64,000 nucleotides of DNA from Jannaschia maritima (lineage in GTDB: Bacteria > Pseudomonadota > Alphaproteobacteria > Rhodobacterales > Rhodobacteraceae). Made by a program: the position numbers and the translations under genes. Every line of letters begins with the position of its first letter. Position 1 is the first letter of the stretch. Below, in pieces: positions 24,195 to 33,118 of this stretch. The notes beneath the pieces are model-generated. The model was not told where the DNA came from. It was given only the letters and a program-made list of their open reading frames with translations, and made no database searches. The stretch covers positions 21,996 to 85,995 of the forward strand of contig NZ_JARGZA010000016.1 in the NCBI RefSeq assembly GCF_030973515.1, given 5' to 3'.

Positions 24195-25157
24195 ATGAAG
24201 TCCACGTTCATCGCATTGGCGGGCGCCGTCGCGCTGGCCGGTCCGGCCCACGCTCAGGAACAGGATCTGCTGATCGGTTCCACCTCCGCGTCGTCCAGCC
24301 ATTACGGCTACTTCGTGGCCGTCGGCCAACTCATCAACGAGAACGCGGACGGCGTCTCCGCCTCCGTGGTCGAGACCGGCGCCACGCTCGACAACATCCG
24401 CCGCATGGCGCGCGGTCAGGTCGATCTGGGCCTCGTGACGACCAACACCGTCCAGCATGCCGCCGCCGGGACGAACGACTTCGAAGGCAACGCCCAGGAC
24501 CTGACGCTTTTGTGGGTCTATACGAACGCCCCGCAGAACGTCATCGTCCGATCCGATTCCGGCGTCGAGGCGCTCGACGGCCTGGAGGGCGTGCGCTTCA
24601 ACCCGGGGATACGGGGGTCGTCGACGGAGGCCACCACGGAGGCGGTGTTCGAAACCCTCGACCTTTCCGCCGATTTCGCCCGCGGATCGACCACCGACGT
24701 CGTGGGCGCGATCAAGGACAACCGGATGGCGGGCTACGTGAAGTCCGGTTCGGGCCTGAAGCTCGACGGATCCACCATGGACATCGCGACCTCCACCGAT
24801 ATCCGCGTCCTGGGACTGGACGACGCGCAGGCCGCGACGTTGGCCGAGGCGATGCCCGACATCTCGATCGTCGACATCCCCGCGGGCGCGGCCGACGGCA
24901 TTCCGGCCTACCGGACCTGGAGCTTCGGCGTCGGCGTGGCCGCGCCGTCCTCGTTGGACGAGGAAACGGCCTACAAGATCGTATCCGCCGTGATGGCAGG
25001 CCAGGACGCGCAGGCCAACGCGATGGCGAGCATCGCCGATACGGACCTGGCGGACCTCACGCTGGAGTTCGGGACCATTCCGCTCCATCCAGGGGCGGCC
25101 CGCTGGTTCGAGGAGAACGGCCACGAGATCCCCGAGAAGCTGCAGCCCGAAGGCTGA
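24195..25157 (+). CDS. TAXI family TRAP transporter substrate-binding protein
   Basis: A 320-residue periplasmic protein with a signal peptide (MKSTFIALAGAVALAGPAHAQ). It has the TAXI pattern: IGSTSASSSHYGYFVAVGQLINE, then GATLDNIRRMARGQVDLGLVTTNTVQHA and a late EETAYKIVSAVM. Such proteins bind organic acids or similar small anions and hand them to a fused TRAP permease. GGGAGGA precedes the ATG. First gene of an operon with permease, AtuA-like enzyme and an AtuA-associated small protein; the ligand is therefore likely the substrate of that enzyme. Confidence 0.9.
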   Translation: MKSTFIALAGAVALAGPAHAQEQDLLIGSTSASSSHYGYFVAVGQLINENADGVSASVVETGATLDNIRRMARGQVDLGLVTTNTVQHAAAGTNDFEGNAQDLTLLWVYTNAPQNVIVRSDSGVEALDGLEGVRFNPGIRGSSTEATTEAVFETLDLSADFARGSTTDVVGAIKDNRMAGYVKSGSGLKLDGSTMDIATSTDIRVLGLDDAQAATLAEAMPDISIVDIPAGAADGIPAYRTWSFGVGVAAPSSLDEETAYKIVSAVMAGQDAQANAMASIADTDLADLTLEFGTIPLHPGAARWFEENGHEIPEKLQPEG

Positions 25158-25161
25158 GGTC

Positions 25162-27039
25162 GTGGCCGATGGGACGTCCCCTGCCCTGGCCGGGGTTCAG
25201 CGAACCCTGGCCGTCGCGGTCGGCGCCTTCGTCTTCTATACCGCAGCGACGGGTCCGTTCGAGGGGCTGATCCAGCGCGCGGTCTTCCTCGCCCTCGTGA
25301 CCTGCCTGGGATTCGCGTTGTTTCCCCTCGGTGGGGGCAGGCCGTGGCGCCCGGTGGGCCTTGCGGTCGACCTCGCCCTGGCGGGGATCGCGGTGGCGGC
25401 CTGCGGCTACGTGGTCTGGAACTTCGAGACGATCATGGGCTCCCTGCCCTGGGCCACGACGCTCGACACCGTTCTGACCATCGGGCTGGTCGCAGCGGTC
25501 CTGGAACTCGGGCGGCGGACGGTCGGCTTGATCTTCCCCGTTCTGGTGATCGCGGGACTGGCCTATGCGCTCTTCGGCGACGTCCTGCCCGGCGCGCTGC
25601 ACCATCGCGGCTTCGACGCGGCCTTCGTGACCGAAACGGTGTTCCTGGGGGATCTGGGCATCTGGGGAATGCTGACGGGCGTGGCCGCGACGATCATCGC
25701 GGCCTTCGTCCTGTTCGGCGCGCTGCTGCTGCATACGGGCGGCGGGCAGACCTTCATGGACTTCGCCATGCGGATCGGGGGGCGCCAGCCCGGCGGCGCG
25801 GCCAAGATCGCGACGATCGCCAGCGGCCTGTTCGGGATGATCTCCGGGTCGGCGGTCGCCAACGTGGCCACGACCGGCAACTTCACGATTCCGATGATGG
25901 TGCGCCTGGGCTATCCCCGCCCCTTCGCCGCGGCCGTCGAGGCGGTCGCCTCCACCGGGGGGCAGATCGCGCCGCCGATCATGGGCGCCGCCGCCTTCGT
26001 CATGGCCGAGATCCTCGGCATGTCCTATTGGACGATCATCCTGGGCGCGATCCTGCCCGCGCTTCTGTTCTACGTCTCGGTGTTCATGACGGTCCATTTC
26101 GTCGCGATCCGACGCGACCTCGCGCTGGTCCCGGAGGCGGACCTGCCGGCTTGGTCGGTCATCCGGGCGCCGCGCCGGGTGCTGCCGATCCTGTGCGCCC
26201 TGGGGGGCCTGGGGATCGGCATCTATCTGGGGCGGTCCATCGCGACGTCGGCTTTCTACGGCATCGTGGGCCTGCTGGTCGCATTCGTGGCCACGCGGGC
26301 CGGACGCATGGCCCCCCGCGAGATGGGCGGCCGCGTCCTGTCGGGGGTGGAGGACGCGGGCAAGGGCATGGTCATCATCGGCGTCCTGCTGGCCGGCGCG
26401 CAGGTCCTGGTGTCGATGATCAACCTGACCGGCATCGGCGTCACGCTGTCCTCCCTGATCGTCGCGTGGGCGGGGGACGTCCCGGTCCTCGTCGCGCTGA
26501 TCGTCGGCCTGGTCTGCCTGGTGATGGGGATGGGGCTGCCCACGACCGCGGCCTACGTGCTGGTCGCAGCCGTGCTGGCGCCGGCCCTAACGGCGGTCGG
26601 GGTCGACCCGCTCGCCGCGCATCTCTTCGTCTTCTACTTCGCGACGATATCGGTCATCACGCCGCCCGTCTGCGTCGCGGTCTTCGTCGGGTCGGGCATC
26701 GCAGATACGAACTGGCTGCCCGCGGCGGGAGAGGCGGTGCGTCTGGCCGCCGTGACCTATGTGGTGCCGTTCCTCCTGCTGCTCTATCCGGGCATGACGA
26801 TGCAGGGCGGGACGTTCGACCTGATCGAAGCGGTCGCGGCGGGGCTGGCGCTCGTGATCGCCATACCGGCCCTTCTGGCGGGGGCCGACCTGACGGGGCA
26901 CCGCATGCGGGACGCCGCCGCCTTGCTGGCGGTCGTCGTCCTGGCGATCTGGCCGCAGCCGGCGACCCCGTTCCTGGCGCTGGGCATCCTGGCCGCGCTC
27001 CATGCGTTCGGACGCATGCGGCGGGGGATCGCCGCTTGA
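25162..27039 (+). CDS. TRAP transporter permease, fused small and large subunits (DctQM type)
   Basis: A 625-residue multi-pass inner-membrane protein. The N-terminal ~130 residues hold the small-subunit-like helices; the large DctM domain starts near WGMLTGVAATIIAAFVLFGALL. Typical repeats are seen: ASGLFGMISGSAVANVATTG with later ASTGGQIAPPIMGAAAFVMAE, and the second half GLVCLVMGMGLPTTAAYVLVA with FYFATISVITPPVCVAVF. Imports the TAXI ligand using a sodium or proton gradient. GTG start 4 nt after the binding-protein stop; TGA overlaps the next TTG start. Shorter than the second TRAP permease of this window, lacking its C-terminal soluble tail. Confidence 0.9.
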   Translation: MADGTSPALAGVQRTLAVAVGAFVFYTAATGPFEGLIQRAVFLALVTCLGFALFPLGGGRPWRPVGLAVDLALAGIAVAACGYVVWNFETIMGSLPWATTLDTVLTIGLVAAVLELGRRTVGLIFPVLVIAGLAYALFGDVLPGALHHRGFDAAFVTETVFLGDLGIWGMLTGVAATIIAAFVLFGALLLHTGGGQTFMDFAMRIGGRQPGGAAKIATIASGLFGMISGSAVANVATTGNFTIPMMVRLGYPRPFAAAVEAVASTGGQIAPPIMGAAAFVMAEILGMSYWTIILGAILPALLFYVSVFMTVHFVAIRRDLALVPEADLPAWSVIRAPRRVLPILCALGGLGIGIYLGRSIATSAFYGIVGLLVAFVATRAGRMAPREMGGRVLSGVEDAGKGMVIIGVLLAGAQVLVSMINLTGIGVTLSSLIVAWAGDVPVLVALIVGLVCLVMGMGLPTTAAYVLVAAVLAPALTAVGVDPLAAHLFVFYFATISVITPPVCVAVFVGSGIADTNWLPAAGEAVRLAAVTYVVPFLLLLYPGMTMQGGTFDLIEAVAAGLALVIAIPALLAGADLTGHRMRDAAALLAVVVLAIWPQPATPFLALGILAALHAFGRMRRGIAA

Positions 27040-28376
27040 GCGAGGTTCGGACCGTCCGGATCGGGACCGGCGCGGGTTTCGCGGGCGACCGGATCGCCCC
27101 GGCCGTGGACCTGGCCAAGCGCGGGGCGCTGGACTTCCTGGTGTTCGAATGCCTGGCGGAGCGGACCATCGCGCTGGCGCAGCAGGCGCGTCTGCACGAT
27201 CCCTCCGGCGGGTTCGACCGCCTGTTGGAGCGGCGGTTGCGGGCGGTCCTGCCGGCCTGCCACGCGAACGGGACGCGCATCGTCACCAACATGGGGGCTG
27301 CCAATCCCCGTGCCGCGGCGCGCAGGGCAGCGGACGTGGCGCGGGACCTGGGGCTCAGGGGGCTGCGCGTGGCGGCCGTGCTGGGCGACGACGTGCTTGA
27401 CCGAACCGGCGACATCGCCCTGGACGAACTGGGCGCGACGGTGCGGGAACTAGGCGACCGCGTGATCTCGGCCAACGCCTATACCGGCATCCGCGGCATC
27501 GTCGCGGCGCTGGACGCAGGCGCCGACGTGGTGGTCTGCGGCCGCGTCGCGGATCCCGCGCTGTTCGTGGCGCCGCTGGTGCAGACCCATCGGTGGGCGA
27601 TGGACGACTGGGATCGTCTGGGCAAGGGCACGCTGATCGGCCACCTGCTGGAATGCGCGGCGCAGGTCACGGGCGGCTACTTCGCCGATCCCGGACGGAA
27701 GGACGTGCCCAACTTGGCCGAGATCGGGTTCCCGATCGCGGAGGTCGGAGCGGACGGGAATGCCGTCGTCTCGAAGTTGGAGGGGACGGGCGGCCAGGTC
27801 ACCCGGGCTACCTGCATCGAGCAACTCCTCTACGAGGTCCACGATCCGGCGGCCTACATGCAACCTGACGTGATCGCGGATTTCTCGCAGGTCCAGTTCG
27901 AGCGGATCGGCCCGGATCGGGTCCGGGTCACCGGTGGGACAGGCCGTCGCGCGCCGGCTATGCTGAAGGTCTCCGTCGGCTATCGGGACGGCTGGATCGG
28001 CGAGGGGCAGATCTCCTATGCCGGGTCGGGTTGCGTCGCGCGGGGCCGCCTCGCGGCCGACCTCGTGACGGCGCGCCTCGGACCGCTGGGCGATGACGTC
28101 CTCGAACGGCGCAGCGATCTGATCGGATACGATGCCGTTTCGCGCGCGGTCCGCGATCCCCGCCCGGACCCCCCCGAGATACGCATGAGATTCGCGGCAC
28201 GGTGCCGGACGCGGGCCGGTGCGCATCGCGTCGCCGAGGAGGTCGAAGGCCTCTATCTCTGCGGACCCTCGGGCGGCGGCGGCTTCACGGGCCGGACCCA
28301 GGAGGTCGTGGCGATCGCGTCCGGCTACATCGCGGCCCCGGACGTTTGCCAGACCCACGAGATGACGGAGACCTGA
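27036..28376 (+). CDS. AtuA-like acyclic terpene utilization family protein (DUF1446)
   Basis: A 446-residue cytosolic protein of the AtuA/DUF1446 family. The start region (VRIGTGAGFAGDRIAPAVDLAKRGALDFLVFECLAERTIALAQ) and the later NMGAANPRAAARRAADVARDLG, ANAYTGIRGIVAALDAGADVVVCGRVADPALFV and GQISYAGSGCVARGRLAA are family landmarks. AtuA is part of citronellol/acyclic terpene breakdown in Pseudomonas, but most homologues have no proven reaction. The TTG start overlaps the permease TGA by 3 nt. With the TAXI importer and small partner it forms an uptake-catabolism unit for an unknown acid. Confidence 0.85.
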   Translation: MSEVRTVRIGTGAGFAGDRIAPAVDLAKRGALDFLVFECLAERTIALAQQARLHDPSGGFDRLLERRLRAVLPACHANGTRIVTNMGAANPRAAARRAADVARDLGLRGLRVAAVLGDDVLDRTGDIALDELGATVRELGDRVISANAYTGIRGIVAALDAGADVVVCGRVADPALFVAPLVQTHRWAMDDWDRLGKGTLIGHLLECAAQVTGGYFADPGRKDVPNLAEIGFPIAEVGADGNAVVSKLEGTGGQVTRATCIEQLLYEVHDPAAYMQPDVIADFSQVQFERIGPDRVRVTGGTGRRAPAMLKVSVGYRDGWIGEGQISYAGSGCVARGRLAADLVTARLGPLGDDVLERRSDLIGYDAVSRAVRDPRPDPPEIRMRFAARCRTRAGAHRVAEEVEGLYLCGPSGGGGFTGRTQEVVAIASGYIAAPDVCQTHEMTET

Positions 28377-28377
28377 G

Positions 28378-28707
28378 ATGCGACTGCGCGACATCGCCCA
28401 TGCGCGGACGGGCGACAAGGGCGACACGTCCAACATCTCGGTCATCGCCTATCGGGCGCGGGACTGGCCCCTGATCGAGCGGACGATGACCGCCGAACGC
28501 GTGGCGCGGCATTTCGGTATCGAACGCGCCGATGCGGTCTCGCGCTACGCGCTGCCGCAGCTCCACGCCCTGAACTTCGTCCTGCGCGGATTCCTGACGG
28601 GCGGCGTCACCCGGTCGCTGGCGATCGATGCCCATGGCAAGTGCCTGGGCGCCACCCTCCTGGACATCGAGATGGAGGCGGGGGGCGAAAGCCTCCCCCG
28701 ACCCTAG
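28378..28707 (+). CDS. AtuA-associated small protein
   Basis: A 109-residue protein starting MRLRDIAHARTGDKGDTSNISVIAY. This is the small ferredoxin-fold-like unit that is either the C-terminal part of long AtuA proteins or, as here, a separate gene behind the AtuA-like enzyme. The TGDKGD and NISV segments are the conserved part; LHALNFVLRGFLTGGVTRSLAIDAHGKCLG follows. It is likely a subunit of the enzyme encoded just upstream (1-nt gap). Convergent with the LacI gene. Confidence 0.8.
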   Translation: MRLRDIAHARTGDKGDTSNISVIAYRARDWPLIERTMTAERVARHFGIERADAVSRYALPQLHALNFVLRGFLTGGVTRSLAIDAHGKCLGATLLDIEMEAGGESLPRP

Positions 28708-28786
28708 GGCGTCGAGGCGTTCGCTGCCGCGGCATGATCGAGGATGCCGGACGGTCGTTTCCGCAGACCCCGTCGGCCGCCGTCCA

Positions 28787-29797
28787 TCAGGCCCCGTGCC
28801 GCGTGGTGGATCGGAGCACCAGCGTCGGCTCGATGCGGACCGGTTCGGGGATGACGGCATGTTCCGCGATCGCGTCCATCAACAGGTTGATGCTTCGGCC
28901 GACCATCGTTTCCACGGGTTGCCGGACGGATGTCAGATCGAAGCTGGGCCAGGCGGATTGCGGCACGTCGTCGTAGCCCACGACCGCGAGATCCCGGGGC
29001 ACGCGCAGCCCGAACTCGTGCCGTGCGACGTCGAGGGCCGCGAACGCCATCTGGTCGTCGCCGCAGAACAGGGCGTCCGGCCGGTCGGATCGCGCCAACA
29101 GCGTCCGCGCCGCGTCGCGAGCGACGTCGTAGCGGTAGTTCCCCACCGCACGGCTGTGGAGCGTATGCCCCGCCTCGGACAGGGCGGCGCGAAACCCCGC
29201 TTCCCGGTCGATCTGGGTCGACGCCCCCTCGAACCCGGCGAGATGCGCGATGCGCCGGGGCCTGCCGCGCAGCAATGCGCGGGCCGCCAGCCGTCCGCCG
29301 GCGACGTTGTCGGTCGTCACCGCGAGCATGTCGGCCCCGGGTTGATCGCGGTTGAACAGCAGCACCGGAATGTCCAGCGCGGCGCACCGCCGCGCAAGCG
29401 TGGAGCCGAGCGAGATCGAGACCATGACGATCGCGTCGACCTGGTAGTCCAGGATGCGTTGGAGGACGGGTTCCACGTCGCCCAGCGTCGGCGAGGCGGT
29501 GAACAGCAGCACGTGATAGCCTTCGGCCTGCAACGCGATCGACAACCGTTCGACCACGTCGGGATAGAACGGGTTGTCGAGATAGTAGACGACGAGGCCC
29601 ACGATCCGGCTGCGTCCGGTGATGAGCGTCCGTGCCGTCGCGTTCGGGCGATAGCCCAGTTCCTCCGCCGCGCGCCGGACCTTCGCGGCCATGCGGGGCG
29701 ACACGGACGTTCCCGGCGTGAAGGCCCGCGAAACCGCCGACTGGCTGACGCCCGCATGGCGCGCCACGTCCTGAGCGGTGATCCTGCGGTTGCCCAT
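28787..29797 (-). CDS. LacI family transcriptional regulator
   Basis: A 336-residue repressor-type regulator. Residues ~5-50 form the LacI helix-turn-helix and hinge (ITAQDVARHAGVSQSAVSRAFTPG, then VSPRMAAKVRRAAEELGYRPNATARTL). The rest is a periplasmic-binding-like sensor domain with GLVVYYLDNPFYPDVVERLS and DALFCGDDQMAFAALD, suited to a sugar-like effector. ATG at 29824 is another possible start. It is the last gene of the ABC importer operon, and a LacI-type palindrome lies in front of that operon, so it probably regulates both divergent units. Confidence 0.9.
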   Translation of the reverse strand: MGNRRITAQDVARHAGVSQSAVSRAFTPGTSVSPRMAAKVRRAAEELGYRPNATARTLITGRSRIVGLVVYYLDNPFYPDVVERLSIALQAEGYHVLLFTASPTLGDVEPVLQRILDYQVDAIVMVSISLGSTLARRCAALDIPVLLFNRDQPGADMLAVTTDNVAGGRLAARALLRGRPRRIAHLAGFEGASTQIDREAGFRAALSEAGHTLHSRAVGNYRYDVARDAARTLLARSDRPDALFCGDDQMAFAALDVARHEFGLRVPRDLAVVGYDDVPQSAWPSFDLTSVRQPVETMVGRSINLLMDAIAEHAVIPEPVRIEPTLVLRSTTRHGA

Positions 29798-29859
29798 GGC
29801 GCGCCCCCATCTGCCGACCGCCATATGGCGCAGCGGCGCGGCACTTGCGAGGGCCGGTC

Positions 29860-30747
29860 CTACCCCTTCACGGCACCGGCCGTCAGGCCGCCCACGATCT
29901 GACGCTGAAAGAACAGGACCAAGACGAACAGGGGCACCGTCGCGGACACGACCGCGGCCACGGCGTACATGATCGCCCCCTCGGTCTGCACCGTTCCCAG
30001 GAAGGACGCGATCTTCGGGACCATGGTCTGGTTGTCCTGGTTCAAAAGCAGGGCCGTCACCACGAAGTCGTTGTAGGCCAGAAGGAAGCTGAACAGCCCC
30101 GTGGTGATGACGCCGGGCCACATCACCGGGATGATGACCAGCCGGAACGCCTGGAACTGGCTGCACCCGTCCACCATCGCGCTCTCGTCCAGGTCGCGTG
30201 GCACGGACAGGAAGAAGCTGTGCAGCATCCAGATGGTGAAGGGCTGATTGATCGCGACGAGCACGACGATCGCGGTCGGCAGGACGCCCCAGACGTTCAG
30301 CTCGAAGAAGGGCAGCAGGTAGCCCGACACCAGCGTGATGTGCGGCATCGCCCGGAAGATCAGCGCCCCGATCAGCAGCCAGAACGCGTATTGGCGCGAC
30401 GACCGCGACAGGGCGTAGCCCGCCAGCGTGCCGACCATCAGCGAGACGGAGGTGACGCAGAGCACCACGAGCCCGGTGTTCAAGGCCGCGCGCCAGAACT
30501 CCCGCTCGATCCACGCACCGGCATAGCCGTCGCCCGTGAAGGCGTCCCCCGTCTGCTGGATCGTGTTCACCCCGAAGATCGCGTTGCGCCAATCCTCGCG
30601 GCTGAAGAAGTCCGCCTGGACCTTGAACGACCCCCAGAGCGTCCACAGGAACGGCACGGTCGCCGCGATCAGCCAGACCGTCAGGAAGATCAGGGCGACC
30701 GTGCGCGCGCGGGACCGGCGCCCCAGGACCGATACGGGTCCGCTCAC
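29860..30747 (-). CDS. Carbohydrate-type ABC transporter permease (MalG-like)
   Basis: A 295-residue inner-membrane subunit of the MalG/CUT1 type. Hydrophobic segments start at VALIFLTVWLIAATVPFLW; the EAA coupling loop is visible in LDESAMVDGCSQFQAFRLVIIPVMWPGV, and the C-terminus ends with FFQRQIVGGLTAGAVKG, the usual MalG tail. GTG start overlapping the upstream permease stop by 4 nt. It carries, together with MalF-like and binding subunits, a sugar-like or polyol-like solute. No ATPase gene is present in the cluster. Confidence 0.9.
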   Translation of the reverse strand: MSGPVSVLGRRSRARTVALIFLTVWLIAATVPFLWTLWGSFKVQADFFSREDWRNAIFGVNTIQQTGDAFTGDGYAGAWIEREFWRAALNTGLVVLCVTSVSLMVGTLAGYALSRSSRQYAFWLLIGALIFRAMPHITLVSGYLLPFFELNVWGVLPTAIVVLVAINQPFTIWMLHSFFLSVPRDLDESAMVDGCSQFQAFRLVIIPVMWPGVITTGLFSFLLAYNDFVVTALLLNQDNQTMVPKIASFLGTVQTEGAIMYAVAAVVSATVPLFVLVLFFQRQIVGGLTAGAVKG

Positions 30748-31790
30748 GACCGGGCGCCCCGTTCCCGGAACGACCGCCACGTCCGCAGGAGCGACGGCAT
30801 CAGCAGGACCGCGACGCCGATCGTCGTCAGGACGGAGGTCGCCGCCGCGGATGCGAAAAGCTGGTCGGCCTGGCCGTAGAGGTCGTTGTAGATGGCCCAG
30901 GACAGCGACGTGGCGTGCGCCTCCGCCTGGAAGCTGACGATGGGTTCCAGCACCCGGAAGTTGTCCATGAGCAGGATCAGCGCGATGAACGTGACCAGCG
31001 GCGCGAGGTGCGGGATCACGACGTAGCGGATCTGCTCCCACCGGTTGGCACCGTCGATCATCGCCGATTCCAGGGTGTCGGACGGCACCGTCTGGAGCCC
31101 TGCATAGAAGACCACGAAGGCGAAGGGGGTCATGTGCCAGATGCCGTAGACGATGAGCGTGATCCACGTCAGCACGGGCGAAGCGCGCAGGTGGAGGCCG
31201 GGATCGTCGAACAGGACCTGCAACGTGGCGCCGATGATGCCGTCCGACCCCGTCATCCAATAGATGATCAGCGCGCCGATCAGGGGCGTCACGATGTAGG
31301 GCAGCAGCGACATGAAGATGACCGGGCCGCGCAGCCCCTTGGTCACGCCGGTCACCCCGAGCGCCACGAAGAAGCCCGCGACGATGGCGATCGGCGTGAC
31401 GAGGAACGTATAGGCGAGCGTGAAGGCCAGCGCCTTGTAGAACGGAAGGTCGTAGATGCGCGCGACCACGTCCGCAGGGCCGTCGTTGTCGCGCAGGATG
31501 GCCCCGATCTCGGCGCTGGCGAGGTGGTTGCGGTTGAGGTACGTCTCCAACCCCGCGAACCGCCCGAGCGGTTCGGCTTCCCGCAACGAGTCGGTCGCGG
31601 TGGTGTCCACGCGCAGTTCCGTCGTGCAGCCCCCGAAGGGGGAACACGTCTCGACCTCCTCCAGGACGCGGGGATGTTCCACGTGGAGGGACTGGACGAC
31701 GATGGACGCGATGGGCAGCGCGATGAACAGGACCATCAGCGCGACCGACGGCGCGACGAAGCCCAGGAACACCTTTGTACGCATCGGCAA
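30744..31790 (-). CDS. Carbohydrate-type ABC transporter permease (MalF-like)
   Basis: A 348-residue partner permease. The first helix is LGFVAPSVALMVLFIALPIASIVVQSL. A periplasmic loop follows with two cysteines (ETCSPFGGCTTE), which could form a disulfide; this loop is larger than in many CUT1 permeases. The EAA loop is LESAMIDGANRWEQIRYVVIPHLAPLV. The stop overlaps the start of the MalG-like gene. A hairpin separates it from the binding-protein gene upstream. Confidence 0.9.
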   Translation of the reverse strand: MPMRTKVFLGFVAPSVALMVLFIALPIASIVVQSLHVEHPRVLEEVETCSPFGGCTTELRVDTTATDSLREAEPLGRFAGLETYLNRNHLASAEIGAILRDNDGPADVVARIYDLPFYKALAFTLAYTFLVTPIAIVAGFFVALGVTGVTKGLRGPVIFMSLLPYIVTPLIGALIIYWMTGSDGIIGATLQVLFDDPGLHLRASPVLTWITLIVYGIWHMTPFAFVVFYAGLQTVPSDTLESAMIDGANRWEQIRYVVIPHLAPLVTFIALILLMDNFRVLEPIVSFQAEAHATSLSWAIYNDLYGQADQLFASAAATSVLTTIGVAVLLMPSLLRTWRSFRERGARS

Positions 31791-31807
31791 CTGCCTCCGA
31801 CAGGCGT

Positions 31808-31834
31808 CCGCGCGGGCGTGGCGCGCCCGCGCGG
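31808..31834 (-). terminator. Intercistronic hairpin between binding-protein and MalF-like genes
   Basis: CCGCGCGGGCG (31808-31818), loop TGGCG, CGCCCGCGCGG (31824-31834): a perfect 11-bp stem, 11 nt after the binding-protein stop on the minus strand. No U tract, so it acts more likely as an mRNA-stabilising or partial-termination element. Confidence 0.6.
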
Positions 31835-31845
31835 CGCGGCGGTTC

Positions 31846-33078
31846 CTATTGCAGGAAGCCCGCCTCGCGCGCCGACACGCGGTAGGAGGCGGCGACGTCG
31901 GCCAGGGCCTCCTCAGCGGTCTCGTTGCCCTGCATGAAGTCGGTCAGCTCGGCGCCGAGCGCGGTGTGGAGCAGGCCCATCTGCGGCGTCATCGGATAGG
32001 CCAACGCACCGGCCCGCGCGGTCGCCAGCACGGCCTGCGACGTCTCCGTCGGCTCGAAGCCGGGGATCAGCCACGTGGCGGCGTTCGGGTTCGCCGCCGC
32101 CACCTCGGGCCGCGTGGCGTGCAGCATCGCCTGGAAGGACGCGGCGGCGTCCTCGTCCGAGACGTTCGCCGCGATGGCGAAGCCGTCCCACCACAGCGCG
32201 GCCGCCGGGATCGAGCCGCCGCCCACGGTGGGAGCGGCGGCCAGTACCGTGGCTTCGGACACGTCGGCGTTGCCGCTGGTCTCGCCGTCGATATGGGCCC
32301 CCGCCATCGAACCCCACTGGTTCATGATGGCCACGTCGCCCGCGAGGTACAGAGCCTTCATCTCGTCGGCCGTGTAGTTCAGGAAGTCGGGGCCCATGTA
32401 TTCCGACAGGGCCTTCATCATCTCGAGCGTCGCGACGCCCGCTTCGTTCTCGATCGCGGGTTCCGCCGTTCCGGCCTCGAAGAAGTCCCCGCCCATGCCC
32501 AGATGCATGTTCACGAACTCGGCGGCCAGGTACCATCCAGCCGCGTTCGTCGCGGCCAGCGGATGCTCCTGTATGCCCGCGGCGCGGATCGCCTCGGCGG
32601 CGGCCAGCACGTCCTCGTAGGTTTCCGGCGGCTCGACGCCCGCCTCCTCCAGGACGTCGGACCGGAAGTACAGATGCTGCGCGTTGCCCATGAAGGCGAT
32701 GGCGACCGTCTCGCCGCCCACGCGGATCATCTGCTGCGGCGACAGATCCTCGCCGTACCGCGCGATGAGGTCGTCGAGCGGTCGGATCAACCCGTCGTTC
32801 AAGAGCGGGACGATCGAGTTGTTGGCGACGATGGCCACCGTGTACTCCGCGGGATCGATGCTGAGCGCGGGCACCTGGATGTTCTTGTGCTCGGTCGTCA
32901 GGTTCACCGTCACCTCGACGTCGTCGGACGCGCAGGTCCGCGCCTCGTCCGTGACGATGGAGATGGCGTCGAAGTCGTTGCCGAGGATGCGGACCGAACC
33001 GGCTTCGATGCCGCATTCGGCCGAAGCGATCGTGGCGAAGGCCATGCCGACCGCTGCGGTGATGGTGAAGGTCTTCAT
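31846..33078 (-). CDS. Extracellular solute-binding protein of a carbohydrate-type ABC importer
   Basis: A 410-residue periplasmic protein with signal peptide MKTFTITAAVGMAFATIASA. It belongs to the family-1 binding proteins of CUT1 importers (FMGNAQHLYFRSDVLEEAGVEPPETYEDVLAAAEAI; later AIMNQWGSMAGAH and the aromatic ALWWDGFAIAANVSDEDAA). Two cysteines in the mature N-terminus (ECGIE and RTCASDD) might pair. Only a weak purine-rich stretch stands before the ATG. The ligand is not evident; the neighbouring SnoaL-like protein and HisD-like dehydrogenase argue for a polyol, sulfonate or hydroxy acid rather than a common sugar. Confidence 0.88.
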   Translation of the reverse strand: MKTFTITAAVGMAFATIASAECGIEAGSVRILGNDFDAISIVTDEARTCASDDVEVTVNLTTEHKNIQVPALSIDPAEYTVAIVANNSIVPLLNDGLIRPLDDLIARYGEDLSPQQMIRVGGETVAIAFMGNAQHLYFRSDVLEEAGVEPPETYEDVLAAAEAIRAAGIQEHPLAATNAAGWYLAAEFVNMHLGMGGDFFEAGTAEPAIENEAGVATLEMMKALSEYMGPDFLNYTADEMKALYLAGDVAIMNQWGSMAGAHIDGETSGNADVSEATVLAAAPTVGGGSIPAAALWWDGFAIAANVSDEDAAASFQAMLHATRPEVAAANPNAATWLIPGFEPTETSQAVLATARAGALAYPMTPQMGLLHTALGAELTDFMQGNETAEEALADVAASYRVSAREAGFLQ

Positions 33079-33118
33079 CGATATGCTCCGTGGAAGGGGA
33101 AGGGGGCGTGCATCCGTG

